A DNA stretch of 64,000 nucleotides from Epichloe hybrida (taxonomy: Eukaryota > Ascomycota > Sordariomycetes > Hypocreales > Clavicipitaceae): NCBI GenBank assembly GCA_019022495.1, contig JAFEKR010000002.1:4774001-4838000 (forward strand), read 5' to 3'. Position numbers and translations under genes: made by a program. Below are positions 32,928-44,339 of the stretch, one piece after another. Numbering within the stretch: position 1 is the stretch's first letter; every line of letters begins with the position of its first letter. The notes beneath the pieces are model-generated. The model was given only the letters and a program-made list of their open reading frames with translations, ran no database searches and was not told where the DNA came from.

Positions 32928-34266
32928 TCACATCTTGGCCGGCTCATTGCCCGCAGGCTTCTTGGGCTCCCCCGCCTCGCTGAACACGCCCTCCTCTTCA
33001 GCTCTCAGGATGATGTCGTAATCTCCGTACGCCTCGTTGTGCTCCATCTCGGGCTCCTCCCCGTACGCGATTCGAGCCGCGTCCACCAACATGCGGGCCG
33101 TCAGGCCCCAGACCTTGAACCGACCCTCCTGCCCCTGCTGCCCCTGCTGTCCCTGCTGTTGATGGTCTTCCTCGGGCGCCTCGCCCAGGTTCCCCTGCGC
33201 GCTGGCCCGCCGCGGCCTCGTCACCCGCTGATTGTTGACGGGGACGTAGAACTGGTGCACCCGCCACGGCAAGTCCTTCCACGACACCCACGCGCCCTCG
33301 TACCACCGTCCGGGCGGAAGGTCCACGCCCGGCCGGGGCGGCAGGTCCTCCGCCCTGAGGAAGTTGTAAAAGGGGGCGCTGAACACGGCCGCCACCTCTC
33401 TCGCGTCCAGCCTCGGCATCAGCGACTCCTCCACCAGCGGGCTCGGCGAGTCGGCGTGGAGAAAGGCCGCGCAGGGCGTGACGACGAGATGGTTCCTCGC
33501 CAGGCACGCCGGAAGCGAGCACAGCGGCTCTATGCGGAACGGCTTGGGGAGACGCGCGTCGTCCATTGGTAGGCCGATTTCCTCAAAGGCCTCCCTGCGA
33601 GCGATTTGGTCTGCACATTGGGGGGGGGGGGCAAGTTTCAGTACAAGTACATTTCCGCGGGGGGGGTTCCCTTTCTTCTTCATCTATGGTTCACATGGAG
33701 TTCTTTTCTTTTCGGAATGTTTCGGGAAAGGGGGAAGCAGATCCAAAAAAACTTACACGGCGTCTCATCCACACCATCGGCCTTGCCCCCCGGCAGCGCC
33801 GCATGCCCCGAGAAGCTCCTCAGCGACGCGGAGCGCATGGTGATGACGACGCGCAAGTCGCCCCAGCGGTCCGCGAACAAGAGCATCAGGACGGCGGCGC
33901 GAAACCGAGCAGGCAGAGTGTCCCAGAGGGGGAAAGGGGGAGGCTTGTAGGCCCGGAGCCGGTTGAGTGCTGCCTGGAAAGAGGGGACGAGATGGTCAGC
34001 GAGGAGGCGGCAGTTTGGGTCATGATGCGAGGAGCGGGCGACGACGTTACCAGCGAGACGGGATTCAGTCCTGCCATTGTGGAAGCATCGTAGTAGAGGG
34101 ACTCTTGGAAGGGATCTCGGGTTGGCAAGCCGAGGAGGTGTGCGATTTCGTCTTGCTGTTCTTGGTCGTCGCTGTCGCGGTCGCTGTCGCTGTCGCTGGC
34201 ATGTCGATGGTGGTGGTGGAGGCGGGGGTCGTCGGGGTTTGCGAGAGGTGATGCCGATGTCGGCAT
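32928..34266 (-). CDS. PCD1: Nudix coenzyme A diphosphatase (Pcd1-like)
   Basis: Three exons on the minus strand: 34051-34266, 33757-33973 and 32928-33610, giving 371 residues. Introns are 77 bp (GTAACG..CCAG) and 146 bp (GTAAGT..GCAG). The second join completes the Nudix box: GGKADGVDETPYQIARREAFEEIGLP, that is Gx5Ex(n)REAxEEIG. The LLFADRWGDLRVVITMRS strand and SFSGHAALPGGK precede it, as in CoA-specific members. By family knowledge it splits CoA and oxidised CoA into phosphopantetheine and ADP derivatives, in peroxisomes in yeast. The N-terminus has His and SDSDSD low-complexity runs, and a QQGQQGQQGQEG loop interrupts the C-terminal half. ATG 34266 is preferred to ATG 34272 because of its better start context. 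No C-terminal SKL-type peroxisome signal is present (ends PAKM). Confidence 0.9.
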
Positions 34267-35048
34267 GGTCAACCCAAGAGGGGGAAGGAGGAAGGGGGAA
34301 GGAGGAAGGAGGAAGGAGGAAGGAGGAAGGAGGAAGGAGGCTGTGACTAGGTGACCGGAACGGGATGAGAGCGCAGTGATTTACACCGTAGTCCGTACGT
34401 AGTGTTGAGAGACAAAGGTTGGTATTGGCCGTGCCGTACGTAGCCCGTACTCATACTAACTACTCAACGGCGTCACGAACTGTGTGTCACGCAAGTTATG
34501 TAGAGTGCCCATTTGGGCCATTTCACAACAAGTTGGTGGGGCTTCTCCGTGGTGCGTCCGTGGTGCGTCCGTGGTGCGGAGAATCAACGCTCAACGCTAC
34601 ATGACATAATCCGTACATCGTTGTTGCCTCGGTACTGCAGACGTTCACAAGTCTTGCACGAGCCAAATTTGGAATCGGCGCGTTTGTGTCTTGGCCGTAA
34701 TTCCTAGCTGCATCTGTCTATCTGAATCACCTAGACATATGAAACGAAAAAAAAAAAAAAAAAAAAAAAAGGCCTCGTCTGCTTCATGGCAGCTCCCGCT
34801 GTATAAAATAAGGGAAAGTAGCCACAAGACAGAAAGAGAGAGATAGAGGCTCAGTCTCTGGCCTTGCTCTGGGGGAATAATAGTAAAATGACCATCGCGT
34901 GAATATATCCTGCTTCGCCTGTCCATGCCATATTGTTCGTTCCTTGGCAAGATTGACACATGATGCCGGGGAAGGAAAAAAAAAAACAGAAAAAGTAGGG
35001 AGGAGGAGAAAGAAAGTAGCTCCTCGATGGACATGTATTCATCGCGAG
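34267..35048. other. Intergenic with GGAAGGA repeat
   Basis: Holds a GGAAGGA array at 34280-34340 immediately upstream of PCD1, scattered CCGTACGTAG motifs at 34388-34445, doubled GTGGTGCGTCC units (34551-34579) and a run of 24 A at 34747-34770. No gene seen. Confidence 0.6.
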
Positions 35049-36670
35049 TTATAAAAATCTCGGGGGAGAAAAGACAAACTCTTCTGGAATCTTGGCAAAA
35101 CTCTTCTTGAAGTCCTGCTTTCGCTCTTCTCGCCGCTTTGCTGCCTTTTCCCGTTTGATTTGTTGCTCTCTTTGCTGCAGACGAGTAAGAAGCTCTCGCC
35201 GGTCGCCTGGCTTCGGCACTGTGGCTTGTCGATCGTGGCTCATGCCGGACGCACTCGACATCCGCCTGTGAACCTTGTTCTCTTCGCTGGCTCTTTGTGC
35301 GAACCAATCTTTCAAGCTGGACATGGCAGGCATCTCATCACTTTCCGAGTCGCTGTCCCATGCAATCCTCAAAGGTGGTGCGGGGGAAGGCCGAGGCGGG
35401 GCCACGTGGATTGCAAGTCTGGGCGTGGCAGGTGCCGGTGAGGATGAATATGCTGGACCTGCCACAAAGTCCGCGGGGGACTGTCGTGGTGGCTTGGGCG
35501 AGTCTTGATGTGTGCCTGCGGACCAGGTGGACCAGGTGGACGATGATGACGTGTCGATGGAGTCGGGTCGCTCACGACGTCGAGAAAATCGCGTGGCCGC
35601 GGAGAGGGCCAAGCTCAAGGACGACCGCTTCTTCCTGGACGACGTAGTTGACGGGGCGGCATCGTCGACGGCACTGAGTTGGCGAGAGTGGCGAGTGGCG
35701 AGATTGGCCGTGAAGCGGTGATACTCTCCTGCGGCTGCAATATCGCTGAACTGACCATGTGCCGGCCCTCCCCAACAAGGGCGCACCACGTCGTCATCCA
35801 GAGTCATCTGTGGGAAGGATTCGCCCAGACCATCCATCCTCTTGTCGTTGCCATCCGCAATCGGTCTATGAATAATGTTCAATGGTGCTGGCATCGCATC
35901 CGTCTCTGGTGACATTGGGCCCCATGAGCTTCCTCTGCTAGAGGATTCGTCGTCATCGGCCTCTAACACAGGTACGAGGTGATAGTCCGGAACTCCATAG
36001 TCGTCCATCCTTGTGTCGGATCTGGTGGAGGACGTATCCGAGCTCACACTTGCCGGGGACATCAGCTGGTTGTCCATGACATCCACCTGCAGACCGGTAA
36101 GCTGATGAACCTTTTGCGATGATGTCCGTGATGATCGTGCCAGTGGGTTGTAGTTGCAGATGCTCCTTGGAGTTGGGCTGGCTATCAGGGAAGCGGCCGT
36201 ATTGGCATGAATGTGGTGGTGGTGGTGGTGGTGATGGTAGTGCTGTTCTGCGGCATCTGAACGCGCTGCGACCGTCCTCCCCGGTCAGCGAACCGCTCGG
36301 TGAACCGCTCAGTGAATGCCGGCGAGCCTTCCGAGAGGGTAACCCTTCTTCGCCTCCGGGGTTGAGATCTCATAGCTGCTGATGGTATTGAAGACAAAGA
36401 AGGAGAGGAAGAAGAAGAAGAAGAAGAAGAAGAAGAAGAAGAAGAAGAAGAAGAAGGCGATGGCGATGGTGGCAGCGAGGGTAGAGGACGGTTTGCGTAA
36501 GCTTGCATTAAACCGGGAGACGAGGCACTGTATTTGTGACCAGGTCGGAATGCGCTGCGTGGAGGCACTTCTGGTGGCGGATCTGATGGTGAGGTTGATG
36601 TAGTGAATCCATCCAAGTCTGCAGCAGAGAAATCCGGTGGAGGACCGGACTCAATACCTTTTGCTTCCAT
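35049..36670 (-). CDS. Ser-rich disordered fungal hypothetical, with a frame break
   Basis: Function not recognised. The 5' part runs from ATG 36670 (MEAKGIESGPPPDFSAADL..) through a poly-Ser tract (AAG/GAA repeat, 36404-36456) to RRRRRVTLSEGSPAFTERF. The 3' part is a long frame ending at 35049 with SSLKDWFAQRASEENK and a basic coiled coil (LLTRLQQREQQIKREKAAKRREERKQDF). The 3' frame is open upstream to 36284 and encodes plausible sequence (HANTAASLIASPTPRS, QKVHQLTGLQVDVMDNQL) that overlaps the 5' frame. I see no good donor that would join them. Either an unusual intron or a one-base indel in the CAC/ACC microsatellite (36207-36232) is involved. It looks like one gene, probably nuclear or cytoskeletal; the exact length is unknown. 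Confidence 0.6.
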
Positions 36671-38256
36671 TTCAGCCCATCAATGGTGACGTGACGGGTT
36701 TCGATACCGTCGACAATGGGAGCGCAAGAAGAATGCAATAGCCGCTCGATGATACACGCGCGCGCTCGGGAGGAACAATAGCCCTGTTTGGTGTTTGAGG
36801 CCAAGTGTGAGTCAGTGAACCCGCAAAAGGATACACAACAATGGCAACGTCGAGAGGTCAACTTTCGTTCCGTGGTCAGTCAATCAGTCAATCAGTCTCT
36901 TTGTTGCAGACCCGAACTCACCAGGGGAGTCGGAAAGATGGCAAACAACAACAGACTTGAAGGAGGGGGAGGGGGAGGGGGAGAGGGGGCGCGGAATCGA
37001 GGACAAGGGCCAACTTCGTAATTGAGAAAAGCAGGCGGCGCATGCGCGAGTAAATATGGCCGCGACGCTCGCTTTCTTACGATTCCATTAGTTCCTCGGA
37101 AGTGTGCTGAGAGTACCGACCATAATATCAGGTTGCTTTGATGGCCGACCTGATGGTCGACCACCATGGTCCGGGCAAACCCGTGTCCACGCCATCGCAT
37201 CGAGCTTGCATGAGAGAGTTTGGCCCTGCGGACTACGGTGGAGGATCGATCCTCCGCAACTCCCTGCATGTTGGAGTAACCCATCCGTACGGAGCACGGA
37301 GTTTGGACCCCATCCATGAAGCCCATCCATGAAGCCCATCCATGGAGCCCATCCATGGAGCCCATCCATGTCATCCATGTCGTCCGTGTCGTCCGTGTCG
37401 GGTGTGCACCGGCTGAACGAACCCCCCTCCTTGGCTCCTTCCCAGATCCGTCTGACATGAGACCTTTTCTCGCCCCATTGCTGACCGCTTACCCGCCTAC
37501 CCCACCCCGCAGTTGGCAGCCAGTTGGCAGCAAGCACGCGGCGCATGTGAGACGTCCATCCACGTCCACCCACGTTCATCTTCATCCACGTTCATCCGCC
37601 CATCCCTCCTACCAGTTCTTCCAGAACGATGACCGAGCCGACGTGGTAGATATGGGGTGGTGGGGGGGGAGAGCGTGAGAGCCAAGAGATACCAATCACG
37701 CTACGCTCTGCCGCATCGCACAGATAACAGCAGTCAGTGCTCATGGGACGAACCTGGCTCGGCTCCGGTTAATAGTTGCACACAAAATCCGTACATACAT
37801 ACACATGGAGTCATTCCTGTCCGAGTACTCCGTACTCCGTGGTGCCACTGGTGCGCCAACGAAACAGGTCAAGAGGCAAAATGCGAGGGAAGACGGCGCC
37901 TTACATACAGCTGAAAATGCCACCCGCCACCCGCACCACCGTCAGACAGACAGTCAGTCAGTCAGACAGCAATATTCTCGTCATCATGGCGACACAGCCT
38001 GTAAGACGGACGTTCTCTCAAGGGGGGTGTTAAGGTGTCAGGTATATTACATACAAATGCCCTAACTTGACGGCCAACTAGTCATGCTGCCACGCGCCAA
38101 AGAGCCAAAGCGCGCGTTGATCATGGCAGTCAAAATTGACATTAATGTCAATAACGACCATTACAGGTCCGCCGCCAGCTTCTCTTCTGCAGCACCTGCC
38201 GCGAACCGAACATCCTTGCCAAGTTGCGCTGCTCTCGTGGCATGGCATGGCATGGC
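36671..38256. other. Intergenic with tandem repeats
   Basis: No convincing gene. Contains CAGT repeats at 36878-36896 and 37952-37970, a GGGGGA run at 36963-36988, the 13-bp array at 37309-37400 and TACTCCGTA motifs at 37823-37840. A T-rich spacer with no coding character precedes ERD1's 3' end. Confidence 0.55.
37309..37400 (+). repeat. Compound CCCATCCATGRAG / TCRTCCRTG tandem repeat
   Basis: Four to five 13-bp CCCATCCATGAAG/GGAG units pass directly into 9-bp TCATCCATG and TCGTCCGTG units. The second period looks derived from the first by loss of four bases. Confidence 0.85.
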
Positions 38257-39612
38257 CTAGTCGTCGCCGTCGTCGTCCTCGTCGTCACCATCTATCCCCC
38301 CCGGATAGTCCCCCAGTAGAAAGTCATCAATGCCCAGCCCAGTAGACGAATTCCTAATCCACTCTGTTTCGATGCGGAAAAATATCCACACCCATCGGCG
38401 GAAGACCTCCAAAAACTCAATGAGGAAAATGCCGCTCTCGAAATCGCTAAACTTGTCCAGGTGAGGGCTCAGCTTCATGGACCATGTGCATCTCAGAAAA
38501 AGATCCAGCACCATGACTGCGTAGTAGATGGTCACAGGGCGAAATATGAGTCTATCGCGAAGACCCCACGGGTGATGGGGAGACGTGCGCTCCCTTCTCG
38601 ACGCAAATAACGTCATGTCCCAATCCTTGGCTATATCCCAGTAGAACGAGTAGAGAGAGTTGACGAGAGCGGCCAGCAACCAAGCTTTGTTGAGCGACGC
38701 TTTGGCTGCCGCATTGTCCGTATTCCTCTGCAGAGTACTGGTAATCAAAACGGGGAACGCGGTCGAATATTTGAGTGCGTTGGCAAGATTCTGTCCTCCC
38801 CACCCTACCGATTCCTTGTACGGCGCTCGTCGAACTCGAAGATACTCAATGATGCACTGTCTGAATCGGATCATGCTGGGCACTGCCATCAGCAAGGGCA
38901 CAATCACGGTACCGCCGCAATTCCTATCTGGTCTTTTGGTCGACGATCCACCAGACGTGAAGAACATGCACAGTGTCACGAAGATGTCGCCGCAGACTTT
39001 GGCATACGATGTCAATACATCAGCAAGAAGTATATCACCAAACTTGCCATCCTGCGCTTCTGCGATGCCCCCGATGCTGACGCGCTTCAGAGTCGTGAGA
39101 AAGCGCCGACGGCCACCGCTAGGCAAGTTGCGGAGGGGCACGAAGAAGACTGCCATGATGGAGACGAGATATGTCATGGGTATCCAGTCATAGTCGATCA
39201 CGCGCGACGCTACGCCCCATGTGAGAAGCCAGAAGAGAACCATGAAGACGCCAAACAGAGCCGAGAGAACGGTCGCAAGGCGATATGTCGAGAAGTGATG
39301 CGGTATATGGTGCGGTGATGAACGGCCAGGGTATCGTATCAACGAAGGAACGTCAACCTTGAGGAGATGAAGGTAGTGAAGATTGAGGCCCCAGCCCCAA
39401 ACCGCTGTAGAGGGCAATTGTCAGTTCGTCGTGGTTTTTTTTTTTTTTTTTTTTTTTTTTCCAGGGGCGAGCGAGGGCGGAAACGCTGCCCAGATGATGG
39501 ATGATTGAAGCTCGTACGAACCCAGTGTGACAATGAAGCCCACGCGATAGGGCAGAGGGAAGATCAAGCTGAAGCCATCGAGCCCCGATTCGACAGCTGG
39601 ATCACCGTCCAT
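38257..39612 (-). CDS. ERD1: EXS-domain protein Erd1
   Basis: Two exons, 39522-39612 and 38257-39404, around a 117-bp intron containing a run of 26 T (forward strand), giving 412 residues. The join gives FIVTLAVWGWGLNLHYLHLL. The protein has several membrane helices (LATVLSALFGVFMVLFWLL, MTYLVSIMAVFFVPL, and others). Its C-terminal half is the EXS domain, with SFYWDIAKDWDM, YAVMVLDLFLRCTWSMKL and FEVFRR-type FLEVFRRWVWIFFRIETEW. The tail is acidic (GIDGDDEDDDGDD). No SPX domain is present, which points to Erd1 and not to Syg1/Pho90-type exporters. By family knowledge Erd1 works in the Golgi, recycling phosphate from glycosylation and retaining ER proteins and glycosyltransferases. The donor GTTCGT is unusual, so the exon 1 end could shift by a few bases. 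Confidence 0.87.
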
Positions 39613-40476
39613 GGCTGCTTCGCGTCGTCATCGGACGGGCCGCACAGGTGGAGGGAGGAAAGGAGCGACGGCACGGCGCGAGCGAGATCAATTCGTCGGA
39701 CAAGGCGCCAGGCGCAGGGAGCCAGTTGCTGCGTAGTTGTCGATGAGGGGGGTAAGAAGCAGTCAAAGGAGCGTGTCGTGCAATGGGGGGTTTTTTTTTC
39801 TTCAAAGGGGGCCATCTGGGCAGGAGCCACGTTGGAGGTTGTGTGCTTGGTACGGATCACCTACGTCCGTACTAGCTACAACGTAATTAATTAAGCTCCG
39901 TCAGTCAACTTGGTGGTGGGCTGTTGGCCAGACCCACCGCGAACTGCCATCTTCAAAAACTACAATGTAGCATCCATTGTACGTGTGCGAACACAACTAA
40001 AGATGCCGTAGCTTTTCAGCGAGTTAATGACCCTGTATCTACATGCATTCTTTATTGTATGAGCAAGCAAACATGCAGTAGCCATTTTTTTCATCACGCA
40101 GTTGAAATTTTTACCTTGTTGATACATTCTCCCATAAGAAGCCAAGGATGTACCTTTTGTAAAGGGAATGTACATAATGCCGTAACACAACCGCCTGCCG
40201 CTTTCGGCACAGCCCCCCCCACCCCCCTCGCAGAGCGCCAACCGAGGGAAAAAAAAAATCCGGGGTTCCGCCCGCGGCTTTCGCCAGCTGCCAACCGGAG
40301 CTGCAGCTTCCTCCTCCTACCAACATCACCTCCCAATCCGAAGAAGAAGAAAATAAGATCACAACAGCCTACACAGCTCTTCCGGCGACAGCACCCCTGA
40401 GCTGCCTTCCGATCGTCCGCGCAATCGCAATACATCAACCGGGCCGCCTCCCCCCCCTTTCTTACCGAACCTCACC
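39613..40476. promoter_or_regulatory. Divergent intergenic region ERD1/PEX10
   Basis: 864 bp between divergent start codons, holding both promoters. It contains AT-rich patches near 39870-40190 in an otherwise GC-rich region and a doubled CCGTAC motif at 39850-39875. No gene is seen. Confidence 0.5.
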
Positions 40477-41598
40477 ATGTCCTCACAACTCCCACAACCA
40501 CCATCAACATCAACAACAGCCTCACCATACCCGTTCGCCGCCGCGCCAGACATTGTGCGCGCCCACCAAAAGGACGCCTACTTCACCGGCCACCTCACCA
40601 ATGCCATGACCGACCTGTACCGCCGCTTGTTCGGCGCGCGCTCGACCCACGCCCTCGCGCCGGAGCTGCGCTCCCTCGCCACCCTCCTCTACTTCTGCCT
40701 CACCACCCTCCCCGGCAACCGGACGCTCGGCGAAGAATACTGCGACCTCGTCCAGGTGGAATCCCCGCGCGGCCGCCTGCCCGCCCTGTCCAAGAGGGCG
40801 GCCTACATCGGCGGCACCATTCTCCTCCCCTACCTGATGGGCAGGACGCTGCCCCGGCTGCGCAACCGCCTGCGCGCCATCATCCACCGACGGCTGGACG
40901 CGCTCCGGAAGCGAGGAGGCGGCCGCGAATCCCGGCAGGCTCGCGCCTGGCAATACGTCCACGACCACCTCCCGTCGCTGACGTCGGCCGCGCCCATCCA
41001 CGCCGTCACCCTCGCGCTCTTCTACTTCAACGGCACCTACTACGAGCTCGCCAAGAGGCTGCTCTCGCTGCGCTACGTCCTCACCCGCGCGGTGCCCGAC
41101 TCCCCCGACAGACAAGGCTACGAAGTCCTCGGCGTCCTTCTCGTCATCCAGCTCGCCGCCCAAGGCTACCTGCACATCCGCTCGACGCTCTCGTCGTCCG
41201 CCGTCGACGTCGACGTCTCTCCCGACCGCGCAAACTCATACTCCAACTCCAACTCCACCACCACCAACAACAACAACCATCTCCTCCTCACGGAACCGGG
41301 CACGCATCGAGGGCCACAGCAGAGCAGGGTCGACTTGGCCTCGGCGACGCATACCCCCGTCAGCGCACAGCCCAGGTTTGACCTCGGCGACGCCAACCTC
41401 ATGCGCTACATCAGGGGCCGCCAGCAGCGCAAATGTACACTGTGTCTCGAAGAGCTCAAGGACCCGTCCGCCACCCAGTGCGGTCACGTCTTCTGCTGGG
41501 AGTGTATAGGCGATTGGGTAAGGGAGAAGCCCGAGTGTCCCCTGTGCAGAAGAGAGGCCATGGTCCAGCACATCTTGCCCTTGCGGGTCATCATGTGA
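40477..41598 (+). CDS. PEX10: Peroxin-10, peroxisomal RING E3 ligase
   Basis: Intronless, 373 residues from ATG 40477. The N-terminal FAAAPDIVRAHQKDAYF, then L..LYRRLFGAR, is the Pex2/Pex12-type domain that builds the retrotranslocation channel. Membrane segments follow, including AAYIGGTILLPYLMG, IHAVTLALFYFNGTYYELAKR and VLGVLLVIQLAAQGYLHI. The C-terminus is a C3HC4 RING: CTLC, CGHVFCWEC and CPLC give all eight zinc ligands. With Pex2 and Pex12 it ubiquitinates the import receptor Pex5. A Ser/Asn/Thr spacer (SNSNSTTTNNNN) between membrane and RING parts is low-complexity and probably variable. The frame is codon-biased like its neighbours. Confidence 0.95.
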   Translation: MSSQLPQPPSTSTTASPYPFAAAPDIVRAHQKDAYFTGHLTNAMTDLYRRLFGARSTHALAPELRSLATLLYFCLTTLPGNRTLGEEYCDLVQVESPRGRLPALSKRAAYIGGTILLPYLMGRTLPRLRNRLRAIIHRRLDALRKRGGGRESRQARAWQYVHDHLPSLTSAAPIHAVTLALFYFNGTYYELAKRLLSLRYVLTRAVPDSPDRQGYEVLGVLLVIQLAAQGYLHIRSTLSSSAVDVDVSPDRANSYSNSNSTTTNNNNHLLLTEPGTHRGPQQSRVDLASATHTPVSAQPRFDLGDANLMRYIRGRQQRKCTLCLEELKDPSATQCGHVFCWECIGDWVREKPECPLCRREAMVQHILPLRVIM

Positions 41599-42499
41599 AC
41601 GACTACATCCTACTTCTCCCCTTCTCCCCTTCATGAAAAAACAAAAACCCCCCCGGAAAACGGATAATACTGTGCTCTCATACATGTCCCGCTTGTCCAG
41701 CAACTGGCCGGAAGCGCAGAAAAAAATCACACCGTACACCGACCGCCCTTTCATCGTGCTGTAACCTGACCAAAAGACCGGCGGATCGACCTTGAGTTTT
41801 GGACTAGGAAAGAGAAAATACAAGCGTCATGAACAATGTGATATTGAAAGGAATTAACATCAATAATGACTTGGCTTCCCCTCATCTTACCCCATTCTCG
41901 GAACAGGAAACATGATTGATAGAAAATACGTCACTTCAAGTGCTCTCTCAAGCGATGCATGGACATATATCCTCCCATGGTATCATTCACTGCTCAAATT
42001 ATTACATCCAGGGCCAACTTGAGCCCTTCCTCCTCCGCGCAACTGCCCAGAAAAAAATTGGCTTCCGGGACCGTTTGAGCGACATCCTGTGCTTTTGTTT
42101 TCGCTGAAACAATTGTTTTGTATCCCCCCCCACCCTCCCTGGATTTTTCTTTTAGAATGTCGTATATGCATATGAGCTGTTCAATGTTGTTTTTAGGCCC
42201 TCACCCTATGGTGTGGCTCATGTCCTTATCCGGAATGGAACAAGAGAAAAAATATTCAAGGGGATGAAACCAAGCTGACAAGACTTGTGTATATATCCAG
42301 TCCCGCCCACTGGCGTATGAAATAACATAAAACCCTTGGGGGGAAAAATCGCAATGCAGTCTATGACTAACTCAATGCAGGTATCGTGAAATGTCCAGGT
42401 GTGCCCCATTATAAACTCCAAAAAACTCCGCTGTAATAATGCCGTCGTCTCGGCTCTGCCCATACCTGACATGTCATGCGCATGCATGGTAGCCAAAGT
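41599..42499. other. Intergenic between convergent PEX10 and LYAR-type gene
   Basis: 900 bp of increasingly AT-rich sequence with no supported gene; presumably two 3' UTRs and terminators. Confidence 0.55.
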
Positions 42500-44339
42500 C
42501 TAATCCTCGTCTTCAATGGTGAAAAGAACAATCTCACCACGCTCATTTCGTCGCATGCGCAGGGTTCGCCAGAGCTCCTTCTCCTCTTTCGCCTTGGGCA
42601 TGCTGGAGCCGGAAGCCTGGCGCTCCCGGTGGAATCGCTTCAGAGTCTTGTTCATGCTACAGCCCTTCTCGCTCTCGGGTCCTTTGTTCACAAAAGAAAG
42701 GAAGGCGTCTGCGCGCGGCTTGAATACAACCATCTGGCCGTCGGCGCCACCGGCCTTGCCATCCTTGGATTGTGGTCTGAACTCGATGAGCTTCGGGTCC
42801 TTCTTGTCACCATGGCGATGAGAGTGCTTCTTCGACTTCTTCCTTGAGGACTTCTTGACGCCCCCGGTGATCATGTCAAACAGGCTATTGCTGATTTGGC
42901 CGCCTTTGGAGTGCTTGGAGTGCTTAGTCTTTTTCAACGGGCTCGCAGGAGAATTTTCGTTCGCGTCGCCTCCGGAGTAGTCGGGGGAGGGTGGGTAGAC
43001 GGGTCGCATTAATCCCTTTAAGCCTCCGGTGAGTCCTGAGTGGAGAACAGGAGGGGCATCAGTCATGACTTGATCGCCAGGAACATCGACGTGGAGGCGC
43101 TTGCGCTTCTTGTCTCTCTTAAGCTCTCTGTCCTTGCTCCGTCGTCGTTCGGTCTTTGGGGCGGGTGTTACAAAGGCGCCATTCGCAGGGACGGGACCAG
43201 CACCATATTGAATCAAAGGTTCATCATCTTCCATGAGGTACTTATCAGCTTCGTACTCATAACGAACCAATGACGTGCTTTCGCCAACATCTGCGCCGTG
43301 CTGCTCCCCCGCGAGATTCATATTAGATGCATTCGGGGTCTGGCCGGTGGCGACTAGGAAGTCGAAGACGTTGACATGATCTTCTGTAGCAGCAGCCGGT
43401 GGCGTAGGTGCTTCGGGAGGGGCTTCGGCAGGAGATCGTTCATCATCGGTTCGCCCCAGCGAATCGTTCCAAGGTTCGTACGCTCGATCGTCCCCGACGT
43501 CTTCAACGTAGGCCTGCTGCGACATGTTCTTGGATCGTCCGTTTTGTTGGCCTTCGGTAGGTTTGTCAAAGTTGTTGTTATTCTTTTGCTTCTTTGTCTT
43601 CTCTTTATACAATGCACCTTGATACTTCTGATCTTCGCTTATGCAAGACTATTGCTTCCCATATTAGACTTTGCCACCTCTTCAAGTTCCAGGTGCATGA
43701 TGCGCGGCGCGAGATGTAGGCGGGAGTGGCACATACAGTATGGGACCGATATTGGACTCCTTGAAAGTGAACCATGCAGTCGATGCACGTAAATGTAGCT
43801 CCTTGGCAGCGATTGCGGTGAGGATCGAGTTTCTTTTTGGTCAAGACGTCACCACACGCCTGTTTATTCGGGTACAAGTTGAATTAGCTGTCATTCAGAA
43901 AAGGCACACACAGGGCGAGAATACGAGTGAATAGAACGAATGCTGGGGTGTGTGCTTGGTATTTGAGCAGGAAACAGAAAGGGGGAGGGTGTGATCAGAG
44001 ACAATCAAGTGGGCCAGGGGATCAGCCGAGCATTAAAAGGGAACCTCTCGACAGGGAAAACTAATGGTGCTTGGACAGAGACGAAGGAGAATACTGGCAA
44101 GTTCAGTGCAGGTGGGTGCATGTCTTTGATACCGCGGCGGTAGTGATGTCAAGGTGCGATGGCGTGTGGTGTCATGGGGGGCTTCTGAGTGAGAATTGGG
44201 GGGGGGGGGTGGGATAGGGACTCGGAGGTAGGGGTTGAAGAGGTGGAATGAGCCCAAATCCCAACCTGGGTGTGGACAGGAATGGCAACGAGAAAGCAGC
44301 ATGGGGCATCAACTTTACCTCGCACGAAAAGGAGACCAT
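42500..44339 (-). CDS. LYAR-type C2HC zinc-finger nucleolar protein
   Basis: Three exons on the minus strand: 44319-44339 (7 codons, MVSFSCE), 43737-43859 and 42500-43648, giving 430 residues. Introns are 459 bp (GTAAAG..ACAG) and 88 bp (GTATGT..ATAG). Splicing rebuilds the LYAR zinc finger: FSCEACGDVLTKKKLDPHRN, C..ATFTCIDC, then HFQGVQYRSHTSCISEDQKYQG, with both CxxC pairs and the following His/Cys ligands. The rest is a long Lys-rich disordered region (KRDKKRKR, KTKHSKHSKGG, KKSSRKKSKKHSHRHGDKKD). It ends in a conserved-looking tail (ADAFLSFVNKGPESEKGC, LWRTLRMRRNERGEIVLF). By family knowledge LYAR-like proteins are nucleolar and linked to rRNA synthesis and ribosome biogenesis. A model starting at 43525 or 43612 would lose the zinc finger. 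This is the last gene before the AT-rich block. Confidence 0.88.

Noticed and set aside
36690..36720. tRNA B-box-like GGTTTCGATACC
   Set aside because: No matching A box or cloverleaf arms found around it.
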